The notes under the pieces are model-generated. The model saw only the letters and a program-made list of their open reading frames with translations. It was not told where the DNA came from and searched no databases. Below are positions 22,665 to 34,319 of a stretch of 64,000 bases of DNA, one piece after another (position 1 is the first letter of the stretch; every line of letters begins with the position of its first letter). The DNA is taken from positions 34,420,231 to 34,484,230 of the forward strand of contig OY735211.1 of NCBI GenBank assembly GCA_963457665.1. Reading direction: 5' to 3'. A program made the translations under genes and the position numbers. This DNA comes from Thysanoteuthis rhombus (Eukaryota > Mollusca > Cephalopoda > Oegopsida > Thysanoteuthidae).

Positions 22665-23082
22665 GAAACCATCAACCAAAACTGTCAGCATAGGTTTCTT
22701 CAGTTTCCAAGTGAGTCTGGCTGGCTGGCTATTTGTATATCTACACGATGCACGTTCTGGCAAAACCAATGGAAAATCAAGCATATACTTCTTAATTATG
22801 TCGAAAACAGATTTTGATTTTTGAAAATTCCCTTCACCAAATAGGCTGGGGGAGGGGTCAATTTACAAAGTTAGTTTATGCTAAATTGACCCCTTTGTTT
22901 TTGCACGCTTGTTTTTTTTTATAATTCAGACTTTTTTCGTGATCACCACCCAAAAAAAGGCAGAAATAATTTATTCTTTGATCAGCCTTTTTTCCAATTT
23001 TTCTATTGATCACCCCATCACACCATTCTGCCAAAAGACGTTTGTCACTAGATGGTTTCTATTGAGCGACTAAGCAGAACTT
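22665..23082 (+). repeat. Repeat family A, near full length
   Basis: Starts GAAACCATCAACCAAAACTG, has the GGCTGGCTGGCT segment and AAAACCAATGG, and ends GATGGTTTCTATTGAGCGAC. Confidence 0.85.
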
Positions 23083-23089
23083 TACTTCT

Positions 23090-23400
23090 CTTTTCTGATA
23101 TTATTTCTCTCTCTTCTTCTCTCTCTTACTCTCTCTTTTCCCCTTCCTTATTTCGCATATTCAAATTTTTTTTACATTGAATGCATTTATGTCTAATTTT
23201 TCACTCTTTTTTCTCAGCTGATTCCTATTTCTTCATTTATTTCCATCTCTCTTTCTTCCTCTCTTTCTTTCATTTTATCATATTCAATTTTTCACATTGA
23301 GTGTGTTTCTGTCTATATCTCTTTCACTCTCTCCCCTTCACTTTTCATACTACTTCTTCATTCATCTCTCTCTCTCTCCCTCCCACCCAATGTCCACCTC
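23090..23400. repeat. CT-rich low-complexity DNA
   Basis: Runs of CTCTCTTCTTC, TCTCTCTTTC and similar, alternating with AT-rich DNA. Confidence 0.8.
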
Positions 23401-23636
23401 TTCATTTGTTAATACATAATTTCTCATTATTCCCAAATAAAAAAAACAAAGTTATTTTTATCCAGTTTTAATGGCTATAAATTTGCAAAGCCATTATCCT
23501 ACGAACAGAAATTTGCAGTCATCCTGGACCCACGCGCCTGAAAAGAAATTAAAAAAACACAATTTCCAAATGACTTAATGGCTTGCATTATTGAGTGGTT
23601 TAGAACTATAGAACCTGAATAAACCCATTTCTCCAG

Positions 23637-23850
23637 AATGTTTATATATTCGGAGCCTTATTCAGAAAACAAAATAGTTTTTGCAATATTCCAGATATAA
23701 AACAATACATGCAAATTACTGAAATATTATCACAAATATCCAGGTGTAAACACTATGAAATCATTTTTCACGTACTCAATTACTCCATGTTTTTCTCTCT
23801 AAGCCCCAATTCTTTCAGAGCCTCTAAGTTTAAGCCTACTCAGCCTAAAA
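23637..23850 (+). repeat. Repeat E copy 2
   Basis: Same order of words as copy 1 at 21864, 1.77 kb upstream. Confidence 0.7.
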
Positions 23851-23954
23851 AGAAATTACAAAGTGTCATTTTAATGTTAATCTCTGTTCTACAGATAGTG
23901 GCCTACTCTGCTATTGAGTAACAATCAATAAGCCTGACAGAAAAGCAATGATGA

Positions 23955-24045
23955 CCTTGTGCCAGACTAGGTTTACTAGTTTCTAGACATTAAATATCTG
24001 CATTAAAAATTCAAGTTGCTTCTTTGTGAATTTTATATTTCTCTG
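23955..24045 (+). repeat. SINE-like family F core
   Basis: ATGACCTTGTGCCAGACTAG followed by TTTACTAGTTTCTAGAC and AAATATCTGCATTAAAAA. Nearly the same string occurs at 24972-25060. Confidence 0.65.
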
Positions 24046-24111
24046 GATATATAAAATAGAATTTTTCATATCTTATGATAATACTTATTTGATAGTCTCC
24101 AAATTTCTACG

Positions 24112-24414
24112 ATGAAGTATTGTCGATTATCATCATTTTTGACTCATATTTCTTTCATCTTATTCCTATTGCTTTTTGTCAAAACTCTCGGATCATTATT
24201 CTTCGACCAAGCAACAGGGGTCAGAAATAAAGGAAGTTTATTCTCTATTTCCAATCCATGTTGCTTGCAAGCGGAGAATTTTGATAAAAAGCAACTGAAA
24301 TTAAATGAAAGAAAATTTGTGTATAAAATAGGGGTAGGACCTTGCCATGAATTAATGGTTATGAAACTTGTCTTACAGACAATTACTACAACAGTGAGAT
24401 CAATCCTTATTTGA
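24112..24414 (+). CDS. Unsupported 100-residue ORF with hydrophobic start
   Basis: An ATG-started frame whose first ~30 residues (MKYCRLSSFLTHISFILFLL, then LFVKTLGS) look like a signal peptide or membrane anchor. A more polar remainder contains two nearby cysteines (NPCC). I see no promoter, no splice sites with clear consensus, no homologous family and no tandem paralogue. A stretch of T-rich DNA easily encodes Leu/Phe-rich peptides, so chance is the default explanation. A minus-strand frame overlaps almost the whole region. Confidence 0.15.
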   Translation: MKYCRLSSFLTHISFILFLLLFVKTLGSLFFDQATGVRNKGSLFSISNPCCLQAENFDKKQLKLNERKFVYKIGVGPCHELMVMKLVLQTITTTVRSILI

Positions 24415-24971
24415 GGACCCAACCTTGTAACCTTATTTCATATTAGGTTAATTTACTAAAATATCAACTCGCACCAGGAGCAGTATGCATCACCATGGAA
24501 TGATGTTTAGTCTTGCAGGATTCAATCTTAACTACATGCTTTACACATGTGGCTTTGTGTCAGTCTAACCTAAGCTTTATAAATATCTGCATGCTTGTTA
24601 ATCTTTGCTCTAGAGATAGCACACTAGCCTGCTATAGAATAATGATTAACAAGCTTGTCAACAAGGCCATTATTCTGTGAATGGTATATTTCCTAATTTC
24701 TAAAAGGGAAGACATAGCTGACTGAAAAAGAGTATTTAGGCAGACCGACCCTTTAGGATGTGGTGACAACGTGACTTGACAAATTAATGTCTGGCTCAAA
24801 GTGGATGGAGCAGAGGGAGCTCAGAAGCTGGACTGTCTATCCTAAAGCCAGCTGTCTGGCCTCCATTATGATACATGTATTTTTTGCAAAGTGTAATTAG
24901 GATTCTAAGGAAATAGATTTGGTTATTACCGTTGGTAATGTTTGATCCTCACTGGATGCCTCCTGAGGATG

Positions 24972-25060
24972 ACCTTGTGCCAGACTAGGCCAACTAGTCC
25001 CCAGACTAAATATCTGCATTGAAAAAGAAAGTTGCTCCTTTGTGAATTAAATATCCAGCA
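24972..25060 (+). repeat. SINE-like family F core, second copy
   Basis: ATGACCTTGTGCCAGACTAG, then CCAACTAGTCCCCAGACT and AAATATCTGCATTGAAAAAG. The preceding GGTAATGTTTGATCCTCACT has a degenerate B-box look. Confidence 0.65.
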
Positions 25061-25213
25061 AGTTTATTTCCATCTTGTTTGTTCATGTAGTGTTTTTTCA
25101 ATTTGAAAGGAAAGAGGATTCTGATCAACTTGTATGTAAATACATGAATAAGTCCGTAGCCAAATGGCAATAAAAAAAATATATGTATATTCATGTATGT
25201 ATTACTTACTTAC

Positions 25214-25294
25214 CCCCCACGCATCTTACTCCAAATAGAAGTAATTCTAGTAATTTCGAGGTAGTTTTTCCATGGATTTTTTTCTATATCCATA
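25214..25294 (-). CDS. Candidate internal exon (81 bp), unknown protein
   Basis: On the minus strand an acceptor (TTGCATTTTGGTTGTAACCCAG) is followed by 81 bases open in one frame and then a strong donor, GGG|GTAAGT. The peptide is MDIEKNPWKNYLEITRITSI followed by WSKMRG. Entry and exit phases are equal (one leading base, two trailing bases), so the exon could be skipped without shifting the frame. It lies upstream, in transcription order, of the candidate exons at 14 kb and 11.5 kb, but its phase differs, so at least one more exon would be needed between. No family recognised. Confidence 0.35.
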
Positions 25295-25299
25295 CTGGG

Positions 25300-26245
25300 T
25301 TACAACCAAAATGCAAACCCAATTATTAACCTCTCCTGAAAAGAAATGAATTTGAGACATCTTTACAGCCATTATCACTCTAATCTCTCTCTTCCTGCTG
25401 TATTTCATGAGGAAAAAAAAATGATTAGTTTCCTGGAAGTTATATGGAAGGAAGTCTTAACCCAAAAATATTTTGATTAAAATGTATCTTTGGATATTCA
25501 GAAGAAAAATAAAATGTAAACACCTCAGGGTCAAAAACCAAGTTGGAGAAACTTGGGCTCAGTAGAACAGAAAAAATTAATAAGAAGCAGAGACTAATTT
25601 TATTGATATATTTGGATGAAATAAAAAAGAAAGATTAACTAGGTTATATAAAGATGAGAAAATAATATCTCTCTAAGTTTGTGTTTTTCATTTGTGATCC
25701 ACTGTGCCCAAGCTCTAACATACAGTGAATCATCTTCCCTTTCCCGGGGGACAGTGAATCAACATAAGATTAAATGATTCAAAGAAATCCCAGAGTGGAA
25801 TCAACAACACATTTCATTAAAGTATTGTTGAATTGTAGATTATGTCACAAAAAGTGATCATAAAATTCTCTCAAACATTCTTTGTCAAAAGTTAAAGGGA
25901 ACATTTGATGCCAAATCATATTCACTCAGCCTCAAAAGCAATTTGAAAAAAGAAAATTATAATACAAAAGTGGAATTAAAATGCTCAGTCAGTCTCTTAG
26001 TAAACTACATGTAATGAATTGACAGGATCAATTTTGATGAAAAGAACTGAAGTGGCTCAATCCCAAAAGTGATCTACTGTAATCCTTATTCATTGTTCTC
26101 TACACATGCCACTGAGAAAGATAACTTTACATCTCTCTAAAGAGGAAGCACAGTGATTGTGGTTTGGACTAGAGATAATTCTAACACCATCTCGATTCCA
26201 GCTCATGTAGTACCATTGGAAAAATTCTGTATAGTTACGGCTTTA
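25300..26245. other. No recognised feature
   Basis: AT-rich DNA without a recognisable gene, transposon protein or tandem repeat. Confidence 0.3.
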
Positions 26246-26249
26246 TAAT

Positions 26250-26620
26250 AACACTGCAAGGTCTCTCAGTCGGCAGTGACATGCCTATGAATGAGCTTGT
26301 GTACGGTGTGACCGTCACATTCACTACGTCACATGCAGGGTTTCTAGATAAAACATTGTATTATCCAGGTGTGTCAGCCCCACCTCTGTTCAGATTTGGC
26401 TCCCTATGACTTCTGGGTTTTTTAAAGAAATTTCAGACAGTGGACGAGATGAAAGGGGACAGGACAAGGCAGCTGTTGGTGATCCCAAAAGAGGACTTTG
26501 CAGGCTGTTTTGAAAAGTAGAGGAGATATGAGAATAAGCATGTGAGGTCGTTAAGAAGGTGCTCAGAAGGGAGGTAAAGCATCATTGCTCGGGTTATGCT
26601 AGTTTTCCATCAAAATTAAA
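26250..26620 (+). pseudogene. Mariner-like transposase, C-terminal relic
   Basis: Across frames the plus strand gives the mariner C-terminal pattern. A stretch related to 'Y.PDLAP.DFWLF' appears as CSDLAPYDFW (about 26395-26425), followed by QTVDEMKGDGTRQLLVIPKE then DFAGCFEK, compared with 'TVDEI..NTT..L..IPKEDF..CFEKW' in the family. Upstream, ATGAATGAGCTTGTGTACGG and GTGACCGTCACATTCACTAC match, in opposite orientation, ATGAATGAGCTTATGTACTA and GTGACCTTCACATTCACAAT of the relic at 55790-56225. Multiple frameshifts make it non-functional. Confidence 0.75.
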
Positions 26621-26711
26621 TAGCTGGATACTCTGTGGACAGACCTCATTCTTGTCGGTAAGTAGAAATTCAAAGTAAATACCCCTTGAATGTATTTGAT
26701 GCACTAGTTAA

Positions 26712-27152
26712 GAATTGTCAACCTAAATTGTCGAAATAGATCTCTTTAGTTCTCAAGTTGGTGTAGCTGGCTGGCTACGTCTCATGTGTACAGGCTGTAC
26801 CAATGGAGCTAGAGCACTGAAATTTTCAACATTTACTCTTTATTATGTTTAGAAAGTTTTTTTTTGTTTTTTGAAGATTTCCCTTCAAAATAGGCTTTTA
26901 GTGGGGAAGTCAATTTCTTATGTCAGTTTAAGCTAGATTGATCCCTCAGTTTATGTCCAGCAGCAATCACGTTTGCTTTTTGAAAATTCAGACTCTTAAA
27001 GTGATCACTATCTGACAAAAAGTGAGGGAAGTAACTTATTTATTGATCACCCCCTTTTTTCCAATTTTTTTTACTTGATCACCCCCAACACAGCATGCTG
27101 CCAAAAAACGGTGACCATGTGACAGTTTCAATTCAATGAGTAACAGACCTGC
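26712..27152 (+). repeat. Repeat family A, near full length
   Basis: From TTGTCAACCTAAATTGTCG through GGAGCTAGAGCACTGAAATT, TAGGCTTTTAGTGGGGAAGT, GTCCAGCAGCAATCACG and CACAGCATGCTGCCAAAAAA to AATGAGTAACAGACCTG. Confidence 0.85.
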
Positions 27153-27159
27153 TTTTTTT

Positions 27160-27950
27160 AATTTACTTAGTTTAATGAGATTTCTGTGGTCCTTTCAATC
27201 GAAGTTATTCAATTAAACGGAAACATTCTGTCATTTTCAGACTGTAGTGTAATTGACAGAGAAAGGTTTTCAAAGATTTGTTTTCTGCTAAGAAGTAATA
27301 TTCTCTGACTAAATCAAAGTTGATAGATGACCTGAGTGATTATCTTCTTCAGTGCACTCCCGATCATCTACAAAATCTTCTTTGCCCTTTGAATGCTGCT
27401 GTTCTGCTAAGAACCTCATTACCAAAGGCTTCTTGTATCAGCGTGGGTGTTCACGTTCCAAGTTCAACCTAACTTGCTGTATGTATGATTCTCCTGCATG
27501 TTAATTAGAGTACATTTGTTATCTAGTTTTTACTTGATCAACTCAGAATTGCTCCAGCTCTCCAAAAGGGTACATTACTGGGATGTAGTTTTGTTAGAGT
27601 AACCAATACAACCTGATATCTGAGAGAGATCATAATTGCTTCTTTACACAACACAGGTACACAAAATTGAACCATTTTCCATGGCTTGATCCAGGATTTT
27701 GAGCAAGATGGCGTCCGAATGGAAAAAATTAATGAATACATGGTTGGTAATCAATGCCTTTGAGGGGATTTTGCGGGCTCCCAGTAAATTAGATATGTTT
27801 GACTTCATTGATATATGTGTAATCTTTCACTGTGTCTCAATATTTTTTCTTATGTTTATGAATAAGTATTCATATTGCATACTTATCATCTTAAATCAAA
27901 AGATTTTGTAAGTTGAAATATTTTTCCAACTACAACTGAAGAAATCTTTG
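27160..27950. other. No recognised gene; part of an unclassified repeat
   Basis: GGATCCAGGATTTTGAGCA-type sequence (ATCCAGGATTTTGAGCAAGA at 27690) recurs at 45665 (CTGGATCCAGGATTTTGAGC), so an interspersed repeat lies here. The 67-residue minus-strand frame 27538-27741 has no recognisable motif. Confidence 0.35.
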
Positions 27951-27954
27951 TCTA

Positions 27955-27956
<2 letters not shown>

Positions 27957-27994
<38 letters not shown>
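27957..27994. repeat. (GT)n microsatellite
   Basis: About 38 bp of GT repeats. Confidence 0.95.
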
Positions 27995-27995
<1 letters not shown>

Positions 27996-28433
27996 ATACC
28001 ACGATTACTCCACAACTGGCCACTGTCAGAGGTTGACATTTGCCAGATATATTAGTCAGCACTCAAAGCAGAACAATGTCAATTCTAGAGATCTAGGATC
28101 ATCTGTTCTCAAAAAATCTGATATGATAAATTAAAAATTGGAGATTGATAGATCTCTCTTCAATAAATTATCTCTCTTGACTTCCACTCTTCAAAATTAT
28201 CTGAATTTTGATGCAAAATATCTAATTTAGCAACACTGAAAAAAATTGATAGAAATGCTCCAAAGCTCTAGTTTCAAACAACAAATGGAAAATTATTTCA
28301 CATGACAATCATGGTTAGCTGCTCCACATACCATATTTAATGTTTCTCTTTTCTTAATCAGTGCTAACATTTTGTCTCAATTGTTCTTGTTCGTTTAAAA
28401 TTATTAAAATCAATTTCATTCCTCTTCATAGGC

Positions 28434-28435
<2 letters not shown>

Positions 28436-28471
<36 letters not shown>

Positions 28472-28835
28472 TGATATAGAGATAGATATGAACAGAGATA
28501 AATAAATAGATAGATAAATAGATCGATAGATAGATATGGACTAGATAGATACGAACAGATTGAGATAGATACGAACAGATTGAGATAGATACAAACAGAT
28601 TGAGATAGATAGATATGAACAGAGATAAATAGATGTGAACAGACTAGATAGATTGATAGATAGATAGATAGATAGATAGATAAGATAGATAAGAACAGAC
28701 TGAGATAGATATGAGCATAGATATAAAGAGGCTAGATAAATAAATAAATAGATATGAACAGAATGAGATAGATATGAAAAGAGATAAATAAAGAAAGAGA
28801 TATAAACAAAGTGATATATATATACATATATATGA
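28436..28835. repeat. (GATA)n array with an embedded ~20 bp minisatellite
   Basis: A (GATA)n run at 28436-28470. At 28550-28615 a unit of about 20 bases, AGATAGATACGAACAGATTG, is repeated three to four times. More GATA and AAATAGATAGATATGAACAG words follow up to a TATA-rich end. The long Ile/Tyr/Ser/Leu frames on the minus strand are artefacts of this repeat. Confidence 0.95.
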
Positions 28836-29089
28836 ACAGATAAACGAATGTGTGCCTGTATATCCAGCTCCCTCCAAACATCCACCTTTTGAAGAGGCAT
28901 TGCTCTGGTTAGTAATAACATATGAACTAATTGAACTAATTCTGGGCTATTTGATAGATTATCCTCTTCATAGTTGGAACTGTACCAGAGCTGTCAATGA
29001 TACTTATAGTTATTTGCCAACACTTACCAATAAATACGTGAAAAAAAATTTAGGACCTCAAAAACATTTATCACTTATGTTTGAGTTGT

Positions 29090-29700
29090 AGCTTTTTGCA
29101 CTGGAATTGACAAAAGAGTAAAGTAGCAAGAACAAAATTCCAAGTCTAAAAATATGACCTTGTGCCAATGAAAGGGGCAAGTGTGAATGGTGAGGGTCTC
29201 CGAAAAGGAAACTGTAGGTAAGGGCAGGGAACTTTTGAAAAGTAAATAGGGGATAACAGAGGTTCACCAAAAGGGACACCATGGGTAAGATGGGCCTCTA
29301 GAAGGGAAACAATGAATTGTAAAAATTATATCTAAAAAAAAAGACAATTTTATCCATAATCCTATGCTTGTGAATGCTAATGATGTAATCTTATATCTAT
29401 CATGAGAATTGATTAAAATAAAGAATAGATGTTTGTTCTTTGATGACAAAACAAAAGAACTTTTCACTGAAAGGGAAACCGCAGATATTTTCTTTTTTAT
29501 CAGGAGAATTGATTAAATAAAGAATAAATGACGTCAGTCAATTGAGGACAATTGATAGGGAAAGAAAAAGAATATATGACGTCAGTTAACTGAGGATAGA
29601 CAAAGTGAGTTATAGAGATGTTGGACACATCTAAAAAAATTAATCAAGGAAATTTACCACAGAAACACTAAATAACAAATCTATCAAGAATAGGATAAAA
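29090..29700. other. Unclassified interspersed repeat pieces
   Basis: GAATTGACAAAAGAGTAAAGT at 29103 and AATTAATCAAGGAAATTTACC at 29638 both recur, together and in the same order, at 45697-45745. That points to one dispersed repeat, interrupted here by about 500 bp. GATTGATTAAA(A)TAAAGAATA is also repeated locally at 29408 and 29508. Confidence 0.4.
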
Positions 29701-30149
29701 GAATGTCTTTTTTTTATTTGATGAAAGTCTAAATGATAAATTCATATTTTGAAAGTTAATCTATGATTACTTCATATTTCTTATTTTTTTATTTATAAAA
29801 TTTCTTTACAGATATCCAAAATTGTTTTCATCATGCTTTACTGAAGCAAGTGTCAGTACCCACACTCTGTAATCTTGGCCTGCTTTAGGAATGTTTTGAT
29901 TACTCCTTGTGCAAATAATTATCTACTAAGTCTAAAGCCATATTAATGCACCCCATATATAATTTACACCCTGATTTCAAGGTAAGATAAATGAAAGCGT
30001 AAAAGCAAAATACACCTAATGTTTTGATTTCAAATGGTTTCATTGACACTGTAATGCAACTCTTGATTGATTCAAGTCCTTCTAAAGATTTAACATTCGC
30101 ATTCAACAAGCTGGTATGTTTTCAGGTGTTAAGATTTGTTGAAAATCCT

Positions 30150-31016
30150 GCACTATGTGACACATCACCAAAACCATTGAGAGTGAGCATTGAAAGTATC
30201 TTACGGAAAACTGACTGGGAGAGAATGGGTGTAACCATAGACCAAGAACATCTAAACCACTTGAGATTTGCTGGTGACATTTCCATGACATCAGAAGCAT
30301 CAGAAGAATTACAAAATATATTGAGTGACGTAAGTAGAAAAAGTAGGGTTAAAAATGAATGGAAGAAATACAAAAGTGATGTTCAACAATAGAGTCCTAA
30401 TGACCGTAAAAATAGAGGATAAGGCTTTTGAAAAGGTTGAAGAATATGTTTACCTGGGTCAACTAATAAAGTTAGAGAAAGATCCTGAAAGCTAAATAAA
30501 ATGACGCATCATGATTGGCTGGGAAATATTTGCTATGAATGAAAACATATTGCAGAGCATATCACGAAGCCTAAGGTGTACAATGAATGCATAATACCAA
30601 TTATGACTTATGGATGCTAAAACATGGAGATCAACAAAAAGAACTGAGAACAAAGTTAGAAAGGCAAAGAGAGTCATGGGAAGAGCAATGCTTGGGATAA
30701 TTTTAATAGATAGAGAAAGATCAACATGGATCCGTGGGCAGACAAATTTGAAAGATATCATGCAAGTAATTAAACAACAAAAATAGAGATGGATTGGACA
30801 CTTAATGAAAAGAAATGACTACAGAGGAAGCAAAAAGTTAACCGATTGGTGCCCATAGGACAGTAAACACAGCAGGAAAAGAGCTGATGCAAGATGGAGT
30901 GATGAGATAGAAAAGTTTGCCCGTAAGACTTGTCTGAGGATAGTGCAATCAAGGTTGCCATGGAAGGAGATAGGAATGGCTCAACAGTGGACTTATAATG
31001 GCTGATGATGATGATA
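30150..31016 (+). pseudogene. RTE-type LINE relic: RT C-terminal half plus ORF2 end
   Basis: Following frame changes, the plus strand encodes in order: VSIESILRKTDWERMGV and HLNHLRFAGDISMTSEASEE, the reverse transcriptase palm; KVEEYVYLGQLI; RVMGRAMLGIILIDRERSTW and IRGQTNLKDIM; RWIGHLMKRNDYRGSKKLTD and WCP; then ADARWSDEIEKFA and WKEIGMAQQWTYNG before stops. This order and wording fit RTE-like retrotransposons. The catalytic motif, FADD in active enzymes, reads FAGD here, and there are in-frame stops after YVYLG...PES, after KQQK and after WCP. The copy ends in TGATGATGATGATAAT, the ATG/GAT-type tail of this LINE group. The endonuclease and RT N-terminal half are missing (5' truncation). Confidence 0.88.
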
Positions 31017-31018
31017 AT

Positions 31019-31019
31019 A

Positions 31020-31054
<35 letters not shown>

Positions 31055-31058
31055 ATAC

Positions 31059-31103
<45 letters not shown>
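31019..31103. repeat. (ATCT)n-(TA)n-(GA)n microsatellite at the LINE tail
   Basis: ATCT repeats begin right after the LINE 3' tail and pass into TA and GA repeats. Confidence 0.95.
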
Positions 31104-31559
31104 TGTGCAATTGTGCATTTCCATAAATTGATACGGGCCTCTTCTGAGATAGTGTGATTTGTTATACTATGGTTCATGATATAAGGCAATAGGATGGTTG
31201 ACCCAAATGTTTCTTGTCTAGAAAATCACAAATTAAAAAAAATGTTTCTTCGAAGGAATTGCTTAATACGACTGAAATATTAAATTTCTTTAATCTGAAA
31301 ACAAAGGTAGTCAACATATGAAACCCACAATGCTGAATGGATAAAATTACAGAAGTATAAAACCCTTCCATTGGTTATAACATTTCAATAAATTTTCATG
31401 AATTTCATATCATCAAAAAGGAGATGAATTGAAGAAGAAATCAGATATAAAAATTCTACAATAGAAAAAAAAACACCTGTAAATTTAGACTAAAATTAGC
31501 TTTTAAATTTAGCGCTGTTTTTTTTTCCACAATTTCTTATACAAAGTAACTTTTTCATA

Positions 31560-31935
31560 GATAAATTCAGTAATAAATGAATAAATACTTAACATTTTAT
31601 TGAATTTAACAAGTTTTTTTCATTCTTTTGGTTGTGTATACAATACAATTCTGATATTTTGTTCCTGATTGTAATTCGGGATTTTGATTGGCACTGCTTG
31701 TTTATATTAAATTCTCTTTATTTTCATTTATATGTTTTTGGTGCTTCCACAAGGTGTCAAATCTTTGGGAATATGTATTGAAAACTTATGCTGTAAATTA
31801 ATTGTGAACCATTCTTACATCATTGATGTAGATATGTAGATATTTTGTTTTTAATTATATTTTGTGTACTTTGTAATATATTGTAGTTATTTTGGTGGTA
31901 TTATTTAATAAAAACATTGAAGAATGCCATTGTTT
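31560..31935 (+). other. Possible 3' UTR end with AATAAA
   Basis: T-rich sequence with TTTTGT-type words leads to AATAAA at 31907-31912. About 20 bases later comes a GT/T-rich segment (TTGTTTTTTGTT), the arrangement of a polyadenylation site on the plus strand. No coding exon could be assigned to it, so this may be coincidence. Confidence 0.2.
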
Positions 31936-32427
31936 TTTGTTCAAATCTCACTTAGTTTTCGTACAACAGAAATTTTTAAGCCATTTTTCAGTGATTATTG
32001 CTGGCCCTTGAATATTGCCCACAGTTATCATTGGTTGGCTTTCGGGGACCCCAACACCTGCTTTATAATGAGGGAATCCTGTAATCTGTCTATTAACTAG
32101 TCAAAACTTTATCTGATTATATATTGGGTATGTTTGATAACAGGGTTAACTGCTTACTTCCCATTGCAGTATGTGGTTGGCATTCAATTCCAGAATTTCA
32201 AATGCTGCTTTTCAAGGTGGGTTGCTCAATTCTTTCCACTCGGAAAATTACTGCTACACAATCTTCCTACATCTCTTCACAAAGTTCCCTAAATATCTGC
32301 TTGCATTTACACTGGCAGCTATCCTATGTTCATCCTGGCTTACATGCATAGAAGTATGTTTGAATCAAAAATGCACTGACGTCTGATATTTGTTCTCAAG
32401 TCTCTACAGTATCATATTTTCTTTATT

Positions 32428-32912
32428 AAAAACTATTAGCCAAAACTGCCAACATTGATTTTTTTTTCAGTTTTTAATTTGGTCTGTCTGTTTGGCAAGC
32501 TGACTGACTGGCTTACTGACTGGCTGACTAGCTGACTGGCTTACTGACTGGCAGTTTAGCTGGATATCAATCTATCATGCTTGTAGATCACAGCAAAGGA
32601 GCTAGAGGACTGAAGACTTATATGTATACTCCTTATTATGTCAATAAAAATATTTTTTTCATTTTTGAAAATTTTCCCCAAATTGGTTTTTAGTGGGGGT
32701 TCAATTGACATCACAAGTTCATACTAAATTGGTCTCTTACTTTGTGTCCAGCAGTGTTCATGCTTGTTCATTGAAAATTCAGATGACAGAAGTGACTTAT
32801 CCACTGATTATCCCTTTCCAATTTTTCAACTGATCTCCCCTGATGCAACATGCTGCCAAAAGATGTCGGTCGCATGATAGTTTCTATTATGTGACTAACC
32901 ACACCTGTTTTC
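32428..32912 (+). repeat. Repeat family A, near full length with expanded GGCT segment
   Basis: Begins TAGCCAAAACTGCCAACATT. The GGCTGGCT block is expanded into GACTGGCTTACTGACTGGCT-type repeats (32495-32565). It ends GTTTCTATTATGTGACTAAC. Confidence 0.85.
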
Positions 32913-33264
32913 TTAATATATTTGGGAAGTGTGAAATTGTCTTACTGAATTACAGGACAGAAACGAAAATGGCAAATAGAGTTCAAATTAAAGCTGAGGT
33001 AGTTCATGTTCACTGATGTTGTAGTGCCCTAGGGAGAGGCATGATTCAACTTCTCCAAATAGTTCAGGTCAAGTTATTGGAGAAGAGATGGGCATAGTCA
33101 AGTTACCTCATTGCCCTAAGAAATGCCACGAAGGAACCAACATTTTATATTGATGGTCTACTTGATCACGGGGTAATTTGAATTTTTTTATTGATTTATA
33201 TACTTGGGTAAATCACAGCTAATATTTTTCAGTTTACTTCTGTCAGTGAAGTTGAGAGAGGTAC

Positions 33265-33650
33265 ATATATTCACTCTGTCTGTCCGTCCACACAATATCA
33301 CTGAAAATTTTCAAGGAATTTCAATGAAGTTTTCTGGAAGGGGCGGTCATGAGGTAGGGAATAACTGGTCAAATTTGGGGTGGATCCAGGAATTCTTTTT
33401 TCAATTTAGAGATATTTTTCTTTTTTTTCAAACACCTATGCATTAAATCATATTTATCCACACTATACCTCCAACAGTTCTCAATAAATTTCAATCACAT
33501 TCTGGAAGTACAGCCGCAGGCTAAGGCAGCACTGATTTAATCTTGGGGCAAATCCAAGAATTTTTTTGCAGATACATCATAGCCATATATATACTGATTT
33601 TCATTCATAGCAGAGGTATACATTCTCTGAGTGCTTTCTATTTGGCATGT
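33265..33650 (+). repeat. Repeat B copy 1 (two divergent sub-units)
   Basis: GTCTGTCCGTCCACACAATA starts the unit, followed by TTTTCAAGGAATTTCAATGA, GGTGGATCCAGGAATTC and a T-rich end. A second sub-unit (TCTCAATAAATTTCAATCAC, CAAATCCAAGAATTTTTTTG) follows. The end GTATACATTCTCTGAGTGCT matches the end of copy 2 at 46270-46850. Confidence 0.65.
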
Positions 33651-33904
33651 TTGATCAGTTATTATCAAAACTGAACAGTTAACAGCATTCCTCTAATAGA
33701 GAGTCATTGATGAAGAATGTTAGTTATTTGAATCATTGACCAAATCTGTTTTTCAATTAGCAGCATTATCAATGATCAATTTCTATAATTGTAACAAGAG
33801 GGAATTTTTCTAAATTTAAAGACATTTCAAATAAACATAATAAATGAAACATATTATGTTAAAACTGAATTCTGCATGAAACAAGGGTTCCTTAAATCAA
33901 GGGT

Positions 33905-34310
33905 TCTTGAAAGAGACAAATATGAAAACTCTCAAACAGAAAGTGAGATACAAGCACATATATATGCAAAATAATTATATCTTATCTTATCTCAGGAAAC
34001 AGTATATTGCTCAGAAGAAAATAAGAAAACAATATTTGTACTCTATTAACATGGTCAGTATTAAAGGACACCAACTAATGAATGTCCCCCTTTTTTAAAT
34101 TTGGACCATGTCTTCATTTTGTTCTCTGCACACTGCTGTCACTAATAACTGCTTTCCAGCTATGCTATTTAGTCTCTGAGGAATCCCCATGGTTATATTC
34201 TTGGTCTACACATACTTGTGCTTATTTCTACATGTTGATTCTGAAGGTGTTCAAATATTTTCTTCTTTATTTTTGTGAGAGTCTTCATTCGTACAAACAG
34301 ATATACTGGT
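33905..34310 (+). repeat. Left arm of a ~400 bp-arm inverted repeat
   Basis: Reverse-complementary to 35480-35890 along its length. Shared words include AAAGAGACAAATAT, CTCTCAAACAGAAAGTGAGA, AATTTGGACCATGTCTTCAT (TTGGACCATGTCTTCAT opposite) and TAGTCTCTGAGGAATC. Confidence 0.8.
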
Positions 34311-34319
34311 AAATCTTGA

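Noticed and set aside
28541-28921. 126-codon minus ORF with Ile/Tyr/Leu/Ser repeats
   Set aside because: Translation of the GATA array; open in more than one frame.
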